This document shows, piece by piece, positions 31,931-40,956 of a stretch of DNA of 64,000 bases. The notes under the pieces are model-generated. The model was not told the DNA's origin. It ran no database searches and saw nothing but the letters and a program-made list of their open reading frames with translations. Position 1 is the stretch's first letter, and each line of letters starts with the position of its first letter. Made by a program: the position numbers and the translations under genes. This DNA is from CAYMCO01 sp964388955 (GTDB lineage: Bacteria; Chloroflexota; Anaerolineae; Anaerolineales; E44-bin32), in NCBI GenBank assembly GCA_964388955.1, contig CAYMCO010000025.1, forward strand, positions 1 to 64,000. Direction: 5' to 3'.

Positions 31931-32443
31931 TTACCTCCCCGACAAGATTGCGCGCAGCAGGAGGTAGAGACCAAGGACGACCAGCAGCAATGGCCAGTAG
32001 GGCCCCAGAAAGCTGATTCCGCCAAATATCGAGCCGAAGGCAACGAAAAGCACCAGGCTGACCAGAACCTGCCGGAACCCCTGATCAAGCTTACGGCGTG
32101 TGTCAGGGCCGAGCACACCGGCGAGCATGGTTCCCAGACCGGCAAAGCCGGGGATGAGGGTCCACAGATAGGACCAGGTGTCCCACCGCCCGGTCAGATT
32201 CTGCCAATAGAGGATGCCCCCCACCCCGGCGACGATACACGCCCCCACGGCAGATCCGGGATTCCCTTGCAGCAAGCCGATGAACAGCACCAACGCCCCT
32301 GCGCCGACAATGACCAGGGGCCACGAGTATGTGATCCGAGCCCACTCCCTCATGCCGGGGACCAATCGATTTGCCAGGAAGAACGCGCCGACCAGGACGA
32401 GCACCAGACCCAGCGCGAGATTTGACCGCTCCCTTGCGTTCAT
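31931..32443 (-). CDS. Polytopic membrane protein (DUF5668/LiaF-like)
   Basis: 170 aa, six hydrophobic segments. Starts MNARERSNLALGLVLVLVGAFFLANRLVP and ends YWPLLLVVLGLYLLLRAILSGR; the repeated (W)PLLLI(V)LG pattern is typical of LiaF-TM/DUF5668 helices. A cytoplasmic loop (DTRRKLDQGFRQ) separates the halves. It is in a minus-strand series with the PspC protein upstream and msrP downstream, suggesting envelope-stress-related membrane proteins. The exact role is not known. Confidence 0.75.
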   Translation of the reverse strand: MNARERSNLALGLVLVLVGAFFLANRLVPGMREWARITYSWPLVIVGAGALVLFIGLLQGNPGSAVGACIVAGVGGILYWQNLTGRWDTWSYLWTLIPGFAGLGTMLAGVLGPDTRRKLDQGFRQVLVSLVLFVAFGSIFGGISFLGPYWPLLLVVLGLYLLLRAILSGR

Positions 32444-32737
32444 GTTTCCTTGCCTCCCTTATCAGCTTCTGTCGCCCCCGGCGGCAAGGTATTCGGGGAA
32501 CAAGCCGCGGCTGCAGACAGATCTTGGCCCGAGACGTCGTCCTCGAGGCGCAACTCTCGCTGGACGAATCCGGGCATCCGATGGCGGCTTCGCCGCCAGC
32601 CAATTCGACCCTCGCGGACTTGGCCGGTCCCATCCCGATGATCAGGGACCGCACCGCCGTGCACGCGCCCCTTGGGGGCAGGCCCAAAAGACTTGCGCCG
32701 TGTCCGCGATCAGATCGACGCCCGGACGGTGTCCGAG

Positions 32738-32989
32738 CTACTCCGCCTCCTCCGTTTCTGTTTCTCCCATCTCTGGCAACGTCGATTCGGGCCAGGGTTC
32801 CTCCGGCACCAGAATCATCATAATCAGATACGCAAGGAGGCCGCCTCCAATACCGAAGAACACGGCCGCCACAAACAGCAGGCGGACCAGCGTCGGATCG
32901 ATGTTGAAGTACTCTCCCAGCCCGCCGCATACCCCGGCGATCATACGGTTGCCCCGAGATCGATACAGCCGCTTGTATTGGTCGCTCAT
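32738..32989 (-). CDS. PspC-domain membrane protein
   Basis: 83 aa. A PspC domain fills residues 5-62: YKRLYRSRGNRMIAGVCGGLGEYFNIDPTLVRLLFV, then one hydrophobic hairpin GIGGGLLAYLIMMILVP, and an acidic tail (ETETEEAE). AGVCGGLGEYF is the family signature. PspC-like proteins act at the inner membrane in phage-shock or envelope-stress responses. The 294 bp after it, before the next gene, show no convincing gene. Confidence 0.88.
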   Translation of the reverse strand: MSDQYKRLYRSRGNRMIAGVCGGLGEYFNIDPTLVRLLFVAAVFFGIGGGLLAYLIMMILVPEEPWPESTLPEMGETETEEAE

Positions 32990-33237
32990 CCTTTTCTCCT
33001 TCGCAAAATTCTCATATCACTATACGCAAGCGAAGGGGCGAAAGTTGCATAGGAAACGCAGCCGCGGCTCTCAACCGATTGCATCCGGGTTTGTGTTGCG
33101 CGGTGCGATCCCAGGGGCCGACGATATTCGACCCTGCCGATCCGATGAGCCCCTTCCTCCTCGCACATTGCGCTTCGATCCGCCCCCACCCCCTTGACCC
33201 CCCTTCCCCAATTTGCTGGGATCTCGTTTTGCCCGGT

Positions 33238-33316
33238 GCCCCGCTTCCTTTTCCCGCCCCAGGGGACAGCCTCCGAGAATATGAGGCCAATGCCTATGCA
33301 GCAATTGACCGGATGC
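33238..33316. repeat. Dispersed repeat S1
   Basis: About 79 bp that match 55008-55086 at roughly three positions in four: GCCCCAGGG-ACAGCCTC-GAGA, then GGC-A-GCC--TGCA-CAA-TGA-CGGAT-CACCT. It lies in the 458-bp gene-free stretch between the PspC protein start and the 4Fe-4S protein stop; the rest of that stretch holds nothing I can name. Confidence 0.55.
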
Positions 33317-33447
33317 ACCTCGTCAATCGAGCTCCGGCACAGGGCGAGGCGGCGGCAGACCCACTGTTTGCCCTCCCGGATCACCCACGACACAGAAAGC
33401 ACCCAAGAAACCACCGGCCGGATTACCGAGTATTCGAGCGCGAGAGA

Positions 33448-34446
33448 TCACAGGGCCGCATCGCCTTCCCGATCTGCCAAAACGATGCCGGTACCAAGCA
33501 GTTCCTCGCCGGATGGGATTTCAAGCGGAGCGGGCTTGGATGGATCGACGACCAGCGAAAGGGCCTCCTCGGGACAATGGGAAACGCAAACCCCGCACCC
33601 CATGCAGATCTCCCGGTTGACGAGGATCCGGCCGGCCGGCATGGTGAGGGCACCAAAGGGGCAGGCATCGACGCAGGTTTCGCACAGGGCGCACAGATCC
33701 TCGTCGATCTGGCTCACATAACCGGAAGAAATCAGCATTGGGGAACCGTTCCGCATCGCCTGCATCGCCCCGCAACAGCAGGGACAGCAATTGCAGATGG
33801 CGTAGAAGCGGCCCAGCATGGCGTCTTTGAAGAAGGCGTGGTGCACGTGGCCCCGGTCCCGCTCCGCCTCGAGGATGGCAATCGCCTCCCCCTGGCTGAT
33901 CCAGCGCGATCGGCGGGGGTGGTGCCCCGACACGAAGCTCGCAAAGGGCTCTCCCACGATCAGGCACACGTCCAGCGGCAGGCAGGGCTCCGCCCGAGCG
34001 GAGCGGCACGGGCATTCCAACGCCACGATGTGATCGGGCTGCTCGAGAATCAAGTCTTGTGCACGCTGAAAGGGGATCACACGTTCCAGATCTTTCATCT
34101 CAAGGGGCGCGTTCACCGCGACCAGCCGCCGCGCCGAGGCCGTCGGCATCACCTTGCCGTGATATACGTCCGCCACCGTGCCGGTCTCCGCCGCACCGTT
34201 CTCAGCCTGAGGAACCAGGCGGGAGAGCGCGCGCAGGATCGGGGAGATCCACTTAGCCCAGGGATGCTCACCAACGCCGACGCCGATGTACAGATAGGGC
34301 CAGCGCCCGTACACATATCCGTGAACCAGATCGAAGAGAGAGAAGTCCGGCGTCTCCCGGGCGGCCCGCAAGAACGCCGACGTCCCCTTCCACCTCGGGG
34401 TTCGGCCGTCCATCGGGCTCAACTTCTTGCGCTCCGAGTCCCCCAC
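33448..34446 (-). CDS. Multi-cluster 4Fe-4S protein with CPCR and CNCCPCCCG motifs
   Basis: 332 aa, no signal peptide, so cytoplasmic. Two ferredoxin-type clusters are at the C-terminus: CALCETCVDACPFGAL (252-267) and CMGCGVCVSHCPEEAL (281-296). Ahead of them is a run of cysteines, CNCCPCCCG (218-226), and earlier CPCRSARAEPC...C (C145, C147, C155, C161). The same order of motifs occurs in the protein at 45237, so they are paralogues. Such proteins probably pass electrons or hold an extra metal centre; the partner enzyme is not adjacent. The N-terminal 130 residues are not recognised. Confidence 0.8.
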   Translation of the reverse strand: MGDSERKKLSPMDGRTPRWKGTSAFLRAARETPDFSLFDLVHGYVYGRWPYLYIGVGVGEHPWAKWISPILRALSRLVPQAENGAAETGTVADVYHGKVMPTASARRLVAVNAPLEMKDLERVIPFQRAQDLILEQPDHIVALECPCRSARAEPCLPLDVCLIVGEPFASFVSGHHPRRSRWISQGEAIAILEAERDRGHVHHAFFKDAMLGRFYAICNCCPCCCGAMQAMRNGSPMLISSGYVSQIDEDLCALCETCVDACPFGALTMPAGRILVNREICMGCGVCVSHCPEEALSLVVDPSKPAPLEIPSGEELLGTGIVLADREGDAAL

Positions 34447-34626
34447 CGCAACCTCCGCCTATCCGGCATTCCGTCCGGGGGGCATCCGTCCGCCCGTAGC
34501 GGGCTTGCCAGTTTCAAGAATCAACAATATCATGACCAAAGCGCGAAGGCAACGCGGGGCATGAAGGCTTGCGCGTGGGGCCTCTGCAATCAACCACAAA
34601 GTCCAACAATCGGCGGGGGGAACCAC

Positions 34627-34953
34627 ATGAGCGAGCAAGTGATCTACTGTCCAAATTGCGGCGGAGAAAACCAACCCAGCTACCGTTTCTGCATGCACTG
34701 CGGAGCGGCCTTGGACCCTGACACAGCACAGGTGAGAGACGAGGGGCCACTGGATGACGCTCCGCCGCCCCCACCCCCAGCCAGCCCCATTCCGGAGCCC
34801 GCGGAGCCCCCTGCCCCCCCCGCCAAGAAGGGGAGGTCGGCGCTCACCTGCGTCGTCCTGGCGTTCATCGTCGTCTGCATCTGCGGCGCAGCCGGTGCCC
34901 TGGCATGGTTCTATGGAGATTACGTCCTCCAGGCCCTGGGCATAAGCATATAG
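34627..34953 (+). CDS. Zinc-ribbon, proline-linker, single-pass membrane protein
   Basis: 108 aa from the ATG with GGGGGG upstream. N-terminal zinc ribbon CPNC (C8, C11) and CMHC (C22, C25), an acidic then proline-rich linker (about residues 45-70), and one membrane helix (SALTCVVLAFIVVCICGAAGA region). The zinc ribbon probably faces the cytoplasm. This type is common and of unknown function. The much longer frame in which it lies is a shadow over the 4Fe-4S gene. Confidence 0.8.
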   Translation: MSEQVIYCPNCGGENQPSYRFCMHCGAALDPDTAQVRDEGPLDDAPPPPPPASPIPEPAEPPAPPAKKGRSALTCVVLAFIVVCICGAAGALAWFYGDYVLQALGISI

Positions 34954-35056
34954 CAGCGCTTTGGTCGGTTGACCCGCCGACGGATGCGAGCCAGTCTCTA
35001 ACAGATGCCGATCTGCAGCACCCCAAGGCCGAATGATCGCCCGAGGATGGAGCCGC

Positions 35057-36442
35057 ATGAGCTATCAATTCCCTGAGGCTGAACCCTATCGCATCAAAGT
35101 CGTCGAACCGCTGAAACTCACAGATCGAGATTATCGCCAGGGCGCTTTGGTGAAGGCGCGCTACAACGTATTCAACATCCCGGCGGAGGATGTTTTCGTC
35201 GACCTGCTCACCGACAGCGGCACCGGTGCGATGAGCCAGGATCAGTGGGCGGGCATGATGCTGGGCGACGAATCCTACGCCGGGGCGCGAAACTGGTTTC
35301 ATCTGCAGGAGACCGTGCGCCAGATCACCGGGATGCCATTCGTCCTGCCGACCCATCAGGGCCGGCCGGCGGAGAACATCCTCTTCTCCATCCTGCTCAA
35401 GCCCGGCCAGCTCGCCTTGGGCAACATGTTCTTCGACACCACAGAGGCGCATGTGATTTCGAAGGGAGGGCATCCCGAGAATCTGGTCATCTCCGCTGGT
35501 CTCGATCCGCCGGTGGACCATCCATTCAAGGGAAACATCGACATCGAGCGGTTGGAAGAGACCATCTTGCGCGCCGGGCCGGAACGGGTTGGGCTGATCA
35601 TGGCCACCCTCACCTGCAACAGCAACGGCGGGCAGCCCGTTTCGATCGCAAACCTGCGCGCTGTCCGGGAAGTCGCCGATCGATTCCGGATCCCCTTCTA
35701 TCTGGATGCCGCCAGGTTCGCAGAAAACGCATTCTTCATCAAGCTGCGGGAGAGCGGCTACGAAGACAAATCGCTTCGACGCATCGCCGAGGAGATTTTT
35801 TCATTTGCAGATGGCTGCACCATGAGTTCCAAAAAAGATGGGCTGGTGAATATCGGCGGGTTCCTGGCCACACGGGATGAAGCGGTGTTTCATCAGGGGC
35901 AGCAATACCTGGTGCTGCTGGAGGGTTTTCTGACGTATGGCGGTTTGGCGGGGCGGGACCTGGAGGCTATCTCGCGCGGGCTGAACGAAGTGCTGCAAGA
36001 GGAGTACATGGCGAACCGTATCCGGCAGGTGCGGCTGCTCGGAAATACGATGCTGGAAGCCGGGCTGCCCGTTTTCAAACCGATCGGTGGGCATTGCGTG
36101 CTGCTGGATATGAAGTCATTTCTGCCCCATCTCCCACAAGATCAGTTTCCAGCGGAGGCTTTCACCGCGCAGCTCTATGTTGACTCCGGCACTCGAGCCG
36201 TAGGCCTGGGGCAGCTCGCGTTCGGAGGTCGTGACCCCGAGACGGGTGAGACCCGCTATGCCCCGCTGGAAGTCGTGCGGATGGCCGTCCCCAGACGGCT
36301 GTACACGGACAACCATATCCTGCTCGCCGCCCGCAGCGCGATCCGGATCCACGAGCGGCGGGACGCGATCCGCGGCATGCGCCTGGTGTGGGCCCCGGGA
36401 GCCCTGCGCCACTTCACGGCTCATCTGGAGCCGATGCCATAG
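35057..36442 (+). CDS. tnaA: Tryptophanase (PLP-dependent beta-eliminating lyase)
   Basis: 461 aa from the ATG at 35057 (GGAG upstream). Fold-type I PLP enzyme: PTHQGRPAEN (98-107), LDAARFAENA (216-225) and the PLP lysine K260 in MSSKKDG. It cleaves L-tryptophan to indole, pyruvate and ammonia. The text around the active site (ADGCTMSSKKDGLVNIGGFL, YGGLAGRD) is close to tyrosine phenol-lyase. However, the side-chain pocket reads RAVGLG (V382, L384), like AVEIG in TnaA and unlike SMERG in tyrosine phenol-lyase, whose Arg holds the phenol. Tryptophanase is therefore preferred. No tnaC-like leader or tnaB permease is next to it. Confidence 0.85.
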   Translation: MSYQFPEAEPYRIKVVEPLKLTDRDYRQGALVKARYNVFNIPAEDVFVDLLTDSGTGAMSQDQWAGMMLGDESYAGARNWFHLQETVRQITGMPFVLPTHQGRPAENILFSILLKPGQLALGNMFFDTTEAHVISKGGHPENLVISAGLDPPVDHPFKGNIDIERLEETILRAGPERVGLIMATLTCNSNGGQPVSIANLRAVREVADRFRIPFYLDAARFAENAFFIKLRESGYEDKSLRRIAEEIFSFADGCTMSSKKDGLVNIGGFLATRDEAVFHQGQQYLVLLEGFLTYGGLAGRDLEAISRGLNEVLQEEYMANRIRQVRLLGNTMLEAGLPVFKPIGGHCVLLDMKSFLPHLPQDQFPAEAFTAQLYVDSGTRAVGLGQLAFGGRDPETGETRYAPLEVVRMAVPRRLYTDNHILLAARSAIRIHERRDAIRGMRLVWAPGALRHFTAHLEPMP

Positions 36443-36477
36443 CTGCCAGGAAAGGGTGTCAATTGAACGGAGCGGGT

Positions 36478-38064
36478 TCAGGGCCGGATCTCGACCACGA
36501 CTCCGTCTTCCGCCCAATCATAGAGCCACTCTGCGGCGTCCAGGTCCAGAATCACACATCCGAAGGACGCGGGTTGTCCGAGGACATTCGCCCACAAGCG
36601 GACGCCGCTGGACAGCAGGGGCAAGCCATGGATGCCGTTTTCCAATCCGGCGGGAGCCTGATAGATGGTCAGGAAATTCGGCATCCACAAATCCCAACGG
36701 GAGCCGTAGGCATTTGGATAGTGGGCCTGCACCTGGAAGATGCCGGGCAGCGTATCTGAGCCCGGCATGCCCGTGCTGATCACGTAATCCCGGATCTCCT
36801 CCCCCAGTTGATAGACCCACATGTGCTGCTCGCTGATGCTGATGACGATGCGCTTATCCATCACCACAGGCAAGCTGAGATTCACGTCTTTCGGTGGGAT
36901 CGTGATGCGCTGACCCTGGCTCATACCGTAGCGTGAGATCCGGGGGTTGTATTCCAGGATCTTCCATTTGGGAATGAGGAACTTGCGCGCGATGGAGGCG
37001 ACCGTATCACCGGGTTTGACGATATACATCGTGGGCTCGTACTTCACCAGCAAGCGCTTGCCGGGGCCATATTCGCCCGGATTCATGAGCCCGTTGTGAA
37101 GGATACTCAGGGCTTGGAGAGTGTTTATGCCCCTGGATTCGCCCAGCTCGGCGCTGATGGCGCTGACGAAACCGGCCATGGCCTCGTCGTCCAATTCGAT
37201 CTGGTACGCGTCCTCCCCGCGGATGACGGAGAGCCACGAGGCGATGCGCTGACGACCGACTTCCCAGGAGAAGTACTCGCCGGTTGCGGGATCATACGCC
37301 TCCAGCTCGAGGCGGGAATCCAGCAATCGCTCTGCCTCGGCGGCGGGTGCAGTCACATCGTCTATCTGTGGCCGGACGTCCCGCAGAAAGAGGGGGATCA
37401 CCCCCGAGTCCAACATGGTGTTCCCGGGATCCCGGGCCACCGATTGCAGGCTGGCGTCGATATCCAGGGCCTGCCCTGTCACCCCCGGTGTCTGGACGAC
37501 CTCGCCTTCCTCAATGCGCAATGTCGCTTCCGAGGGCGGGTCGTACAAATCGCCCGCCCAGGATCGGAGCGCCCCCGCCGCCTTCTGGGGGTCGAAAGCA
37601 ACCTGGGGCCTGAAGCGCACCCCTACTTGGCGGACCGCCCAGGCTTCCGCCAGATTTACCACCGGGCCCTTGCCGCGCCCCAGGGCGAATGCCTGCTGGG
37701 CGGAGGCGAGCGCGTCCACAGTCAGGCCGAATTCGGCCGGTGATATGATCCAAGATCGTGCGGGATCCTCGGCGAGCACCACCGTGACCTGGTGCTCCTG
37801 GTTCCAACGCCGGTCAAGCTCCTGGGCGGCTGCCTCCAGGCTCATCCCCTCCAGGGGCATATCGCCCACCCATACGCCGGCCAGGATTTGATCTGTGCGC
37901 TCCAAGTAGATGCTCGCCCCTGCAACGAGCCCGACGGCGAGGGCTGCGAGCACGAACAGGAGGGCCAGCGCGCGGCCGAGAATCCAGAACAGCCGGGGGC
38001 GCGTTTTCGCTCTCGGCAGAGGTATTCGGCCTTCAACGGCGGACGTCCGGGTGATGGAGGTCAT
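36478..38064 (-). CDS. L,D-transpeptidase with peptidoglycan-binding and LysM domains
   Basis: 528 aa. A membrane anchor (about 27-52) is followed by an extracytoplasmic VanW/PG_binding_4-like region (about 60-330, with SWIISPAEFGLTVD and WEVGRQRIASWL). A LysM domain follows (about 343-392, YIVKPGDTVASIARKF ... GQRITIPP). The YkuD catalytic domain is about 400-528, with His479 (GIHGLP) and Cys503 (SFGCVIL), the conserved catalytic pair. It would form 3-3 cross-links or attach proteins to peptidoglycan at the outer face of the membrane. Ends convergent to tnaA. Confidence 0.9.
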   Translation of the reverse strand: MTSITRTSAVEGRIPLPRAKTRPRLFWILGRALALLFVLAALAVGLVAGASIYLERTDQILAGVWVGDMPLEGMSLEAAAQELDRRWNQEHQVTVVLAEDPARSWIISPAEFGLTVDALASAQQAFALGRGKGPVVNLAEAWAVRQVGVRFRPQVAFDPQKAAGALRSWAGDLYDPPSEATLRIEEGEVVQTPGVTGQALDIDASLQSVARDPGNTMLDSGVIPLFLRDVRPQIDDVTAPAAEAERLLDSRLELEAYDPATGEYFSWEVGRQRIASWLSVIRGEDAYQIELDDEAMAGFVSAISAELGESRGINTLQALSILHNGLMNPGEYGPGKRLLVKYEPTMYIVKPGDTVASIARKFLIPKWKILEYNPRISRYGMSQGQRITIPPKDVNLSLPVVMDKRIVISISEQHMWVYQLGEEIRDYVISTGMPGSDTLPGIFQVQAHYPNAYGSRWDLWMPNFLTIYQAPAGLENGIHGLPLLSSGVRLWANVLGQPASFGCVILDLDAAEWLYDWAEDGVVVEIRP

Positions 38065-38398
38065 TTCCGATTCGACCCTGATTGCCGGAACCCTTCAGTC
38101 CAGGAGACGCCGAGTGCGCCTCTTGGCAGCGCGACTTTCAAGTCGATAGAACACGCCCGGGGGGATGCAACTTGCCTGCCACGCAGCCCGGCCAGGACGA
38201 CGTCCCCCATTGTAGCAGAGCCGGCCCGCCAATGAATTGGCGGACTCCGGCGTTCGCATCCACGCAGGAGCGACGGGCGACGGGCCGCCGGCCGCCCTCC
38301 AGCGCAGCTTGCATCCAATTCGGTTGTGCCGCACCCGTTGGCCCCCGGCTGTGGTAAGGTATACCCTTGGCGAATACCCCACGGCGAGGTGCGCATAC
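38065..38398. other. Divergent promoter region
   Basis: 334 bp between the divergent transpeptidase and thioesterase genes. A possible plus-strand promoter is TTGGCC, a 16-bp spacer and TATACC near 38338-38365, shortly before the thioesterase start. No gene or RNA recognised. Confidence 0.35.
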
Positions 38399-38878
38399 AT
38401 GAGCGGAGAATACATCCAGGACTACATGCCGGGCAATGTGTGCTTTGGATGCGGCACCCAGAATCCAGAAGGGCTGCACATCAAGAGCTACTGGGAGGGA
38501 CAGGAGAGCGTCTGTCACTGGCAGTCCGAGGAGAAATATCACGGCTGGGCGGGGATACTGAATGGAGGCATCCTGGCGACGGTAATCGATTGCCACTGCA
38601 CGGGCACAGCCCTGGCCGCCGCCTATCGTGCCGAGGGCCGGCCGTATGCCAGCGATCCCATCTACCGCTACGCCACGGGTACACTCACCGTCCGGTATTT
38701 GAAGCCCACCCCAAATGATCGCCCGATCACCGTGCGCGCCCAGGTGGTCGAGATGAGGGGCCGCAAGACCACAATCGCCTGCCAGGTGTTCGCTGACGGC
38801 GCCAAGACGGCCGAGGCCGAAGGCATCTGCATCCGGGTGATCGAGGGGGAGCCGGAAAAGGGCAGCCCCTTCCGCTAG
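38399..38878 (+). CDS. PaaI-type hotdog thioesterase
   Basis: 159 aa, ATG with GAGGTG upstream. Starts with a small Cys pair (VCFGCGTQNPEGLHIKSYW) typical of this thioesterase subgroup. The hotdog core carries WAGILNGGILATVIDCHC (the catalytic loop and helix) and LTVRYLKPTP. It probably hydrolyses an acyl-CoA in the cytoplasm; substrate unknown. Followed 85 bp later by the PIG-L gene in the same direction. Confidence 0.82.
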   Translation: MSGEYIQDYMPGNVCFGCGTQNPEGLHIKSYWEGQESVCHWQSEEKYHGWAGILNGGILATVIDCHCTGTALAAAYRAEGRPYASDPIYRYATGTLTVRYLKPTPNDRPITVRAQVVEMRGRKTTIACQVFADGAKTAEAEGICIRVIEGEPEKGSPFR

Positions 38879-38963
38879 TGCCCCCGGTGGGCCGGCCAGC
38901 CTGTCCCCTTTGGACCCCTGGGATTAGAATGGATCATCATGTGATCGCTGGAGGTCAATGTCG

Positions 38964-39725
38964 ATGAGCGTGTTCTATATACCGGAAAGCGCGATGGCCA
39001 TCGTGGCCCATCCCGACGATATCGAGTTTTCGTGCGCTGGGACATTGGCGCGTTGGCATCAAGCGGGCACTCGCGTCTCCTATGTGCTCTGCACGAGCGG
39101 AGAGGTGGGATTCGACGAACGGGGTATGGACAAGGAGAGTGCCGCCAAGATCCGGGAGGAGGAACAGCGAAATGCCGCAGCAATCATCGGCGCCGATGAG
39201 GTCGTCTTCCTGCGCGAGCCGGACGGTCTGCTAAAACCAACCCTGGAACTGCGAAAGAACCTGGTTCGCGAGATCCGCCGCTTCCGGCCGGAGGTCGTGA
39301 TCAGCGGAGACCCGACAATCGTATGGGCTGGGGACGAGTATATCAACCATCCGGACCACCGAGCTGCCAGCACGGCCGCGCTGGATGCCACGTTCCCCGC
39401 CGCCGGACAGCCTAACTTGTTCGCGGAGTTGGAGGCGGAGGGCCTGTCCGCTCACAAGCCCCGCAAAGTGTTTGTCACCTGCTGGGATGGCGGCGATCAC
39501 TCCGTGTGCATCGACGAGACGATTGACCTGAAGATCGCGGCACTGAGGGCGCATGTCAGCCAGATGAAAGATTGGGATCCGGAGCCCAGGATCAAGGAGC
39601 GGGCCGCACGGCGCGCCAAAGGGAAGGAAATGCGGTATGCGGAGTGCTTCCGGGTGGTCACCCTGGTGAGCGACGGGGATTGGGAGAAGAACGCTGGTCA
39701 CGTCGGCGCGGAGGCGGAGGATTGA
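38964..39725 (+). CDS. PIG-L family N-acetylhexosamine deacetylase
   Basis: 253 aa from the ATG at 38964 (GGAGG nine bases upstream; an ATG two codons earlier is only three bases from it). Zn-binding AHPDD near residue 16, the second His in NHPDH (about 130), and the typical CTSGEVGFDERG region are present. LmbE/PIG-L enzymes remove acetyl groups from GlcNAc-type compounds such as mycothiol, bacillithiol or glycolipid precursors. The C-terminus (KGKEMRYAECFRVV) is usual for the group. No thiol-synthesis gene is adjacent, but a GT4 glycosyltransferase is at 53250. Confidence 0.88.
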   Translation: MSVFYIPESAMAIVAHPDDIEFSCAGTLARWHQAGTRVSYVLCTSGEVGFDERGMDKESAAKIREEEQRNAAAIIGADEVVFLREPDGLLKPTLELRKNLVREIRRFRPEVVISGDPTIVWAGDEYINHPDHRAASTAALDATFPAAGQPNLFAELEAEGLSAHKPRKVFVTCWDGGDHSVCIDETIDLKIAALRAHVSQMKDWDPEPRIKERAARRAKGKEMRYAECFRVVTLVSDGDWEKNAGHVGAEAED

Positions 39726-39914
39726 TCCAATCTGTCTAAACGGGCCGGCGCGGCAACGGACAACGCGCGGCTCCGATCCCGGGGCGAAATCCAGTATGGA
39801 ACGCGAACCACCCGATCCGCCCTGCTGGAAGGTGCAGGGATCGGCACGCCGCCTGACCCACCCGACGGGGTAGAATCGCGCCACGACGCGACATTCCAGC
39901 AGAAAGACAGCACC

Positions 39915-40823
39915 ATGGCGAAGAAACGGTTCCTCTTGACCCTGGCGAAACTGCTCGTCGCCGCCGCTTGGGCCGACGGCAAGCTCACCAATGACGAGGT
40001 CAACAACCTGAAGGATCTCCTTTTCCGGCTGCCCGATCTGAGCGCCGCCGATTGGGCCGAACTCGATATCTATATGGATTCCCCGGTTGACGAGGCGGAA
40101 AGGGCGCGTTTGCTCGAACAATTCACATCTCAACTGTCCTCAAGGAGAGAGAAGAAGCTGGCCATCCGAACGCTGCATGAACTTGTGGAGGCCGATGGGG
40201 TGATCGCCCCACAGGAGCAGGATGTGATCGACGATGCGACGCGGGCGATCGAGGCGGCACACGTGGGTCTGACAGGCTGGCTCGGCAGTCTGCTGCAAGG
40301 TCCGCTCGACCGCCGGGAACGGGCTCTCTCCATTTCCATCAATCGGGAGGATCTGCTGGAGGATTTCGTGCGCAACAAGATCTTCTACCGTCTCCAACGA
40401 CGGGGGGAGGACCTGGAGGCGCTGTTCGAGCTGCCGGAGGCGGAGATCCGCAAGTTGAGCCTGGCAGGCGGCCTGCTTGCGCGCGTGGCAGAGGTAGACC
40501 AAGGCATCGCGGGAATCGAGAAGCAGGCGATCGCAGAGATCCTCGTGGATGAATGGGGGTTATCTCGCCAGGCGGCCGCGCTGGTGGCCGATGTGGCGGC
40601 TTCAGAGATCCCCAAGTCCCTGGACGACTTCCGTCTCCGGCGAGAATTCTTCAGCGCCACCACCCCGAAGGAACGCCGTGAATTCCTGCAAGCGCTCTTC
40701 GCAGTTGCGGCCGCTGACGGTGAGGTGTCGAACGAGGAGGTGGAAGAAATCCGCTCCGTGGCCCATGCCTTGAAGCTCAGCCACAGGGACTTCATACGGG
40801 CCAAGGTAGCGGGCAAACCGTGA
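39915..40823 (+). CDS. Protein with two TerB-like domains
   Basis: 302 aa, cytoplasmic, all-helical. An N-terminal TerB-like unit (about 10-115; LLVAAAWADGKLTNDEV, LHELVEADGVIAPQE) and a C-terminal one (about 240-300; LFAVAAADGEVSNEEVEEI) both carry the A-D-G-x(4-6)-E metal-binding-type pattern. A middle region joins them, containing RNKIFYRLQRRGEDLEALFEL. TerB-like proteins are linked to tellurite resistance and envelope stress, mostly as calcium-binding scaffolds. The partner is unknown. Ends convergent to the CDP-alcohol transferase gene. Confidence 0.78.
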   Translation: MAKKRFLLTLAKLLVAAAWADGKLTNDEVNNLKDLLFRLPDLSAADWAELDIYMDSPVDEAERARLLEQFTSQLSSRREKKLAIRTLHELVEADGVIAPQEQDVIDDATRAIEAAHVGLTGWLGSLLQGPLDRRERALSISINREDLLEDFVRNKIFYRLQRRGEDLEALFELPEAEIRKLSLAGGLLARVAEVDQGIAGIEKQAIAEILVDEWGLSRQAAALVADVAASEIPKSLDDFRLRREFFSATTPKERREFLQALFAVAAADGEVSNEEVEEIRSVAHALKLSHRDFIRAKVAGKP

Positions 40824-40881
40824 CCCTTTCCGACCTCCGACAGCCATTCCCCCGCGCCGTCGGGGCAGGCTGCGAAGATCG

Positions 40882-40897
40882 CATCGCAAAGGCGATG
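40882..40897. terminator. Hairpin between convergent genes
   Basis: CATCGC-AAAG-GCGATG, a perfect 6-bp stem in the 133-bp gap between the TerB-like and CDP-alcohol transferase stops. No T-run, so a weak candidate. Confidence 0.35.
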
Positions 40898-40956
40898 GAG
40901 TCCAGCAGAGATTGATGGCCGTCCGCTCCCCAGTCCTCTTGCGGCCTCGGCCAATC

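Noticed and set aside
33079..34953. 624-aa plus-strand frame
   Set aside because: Antisense to the 4Fe-4S protein for most of its length; only the last 108 codons (zinc-ribbon protein) are real.
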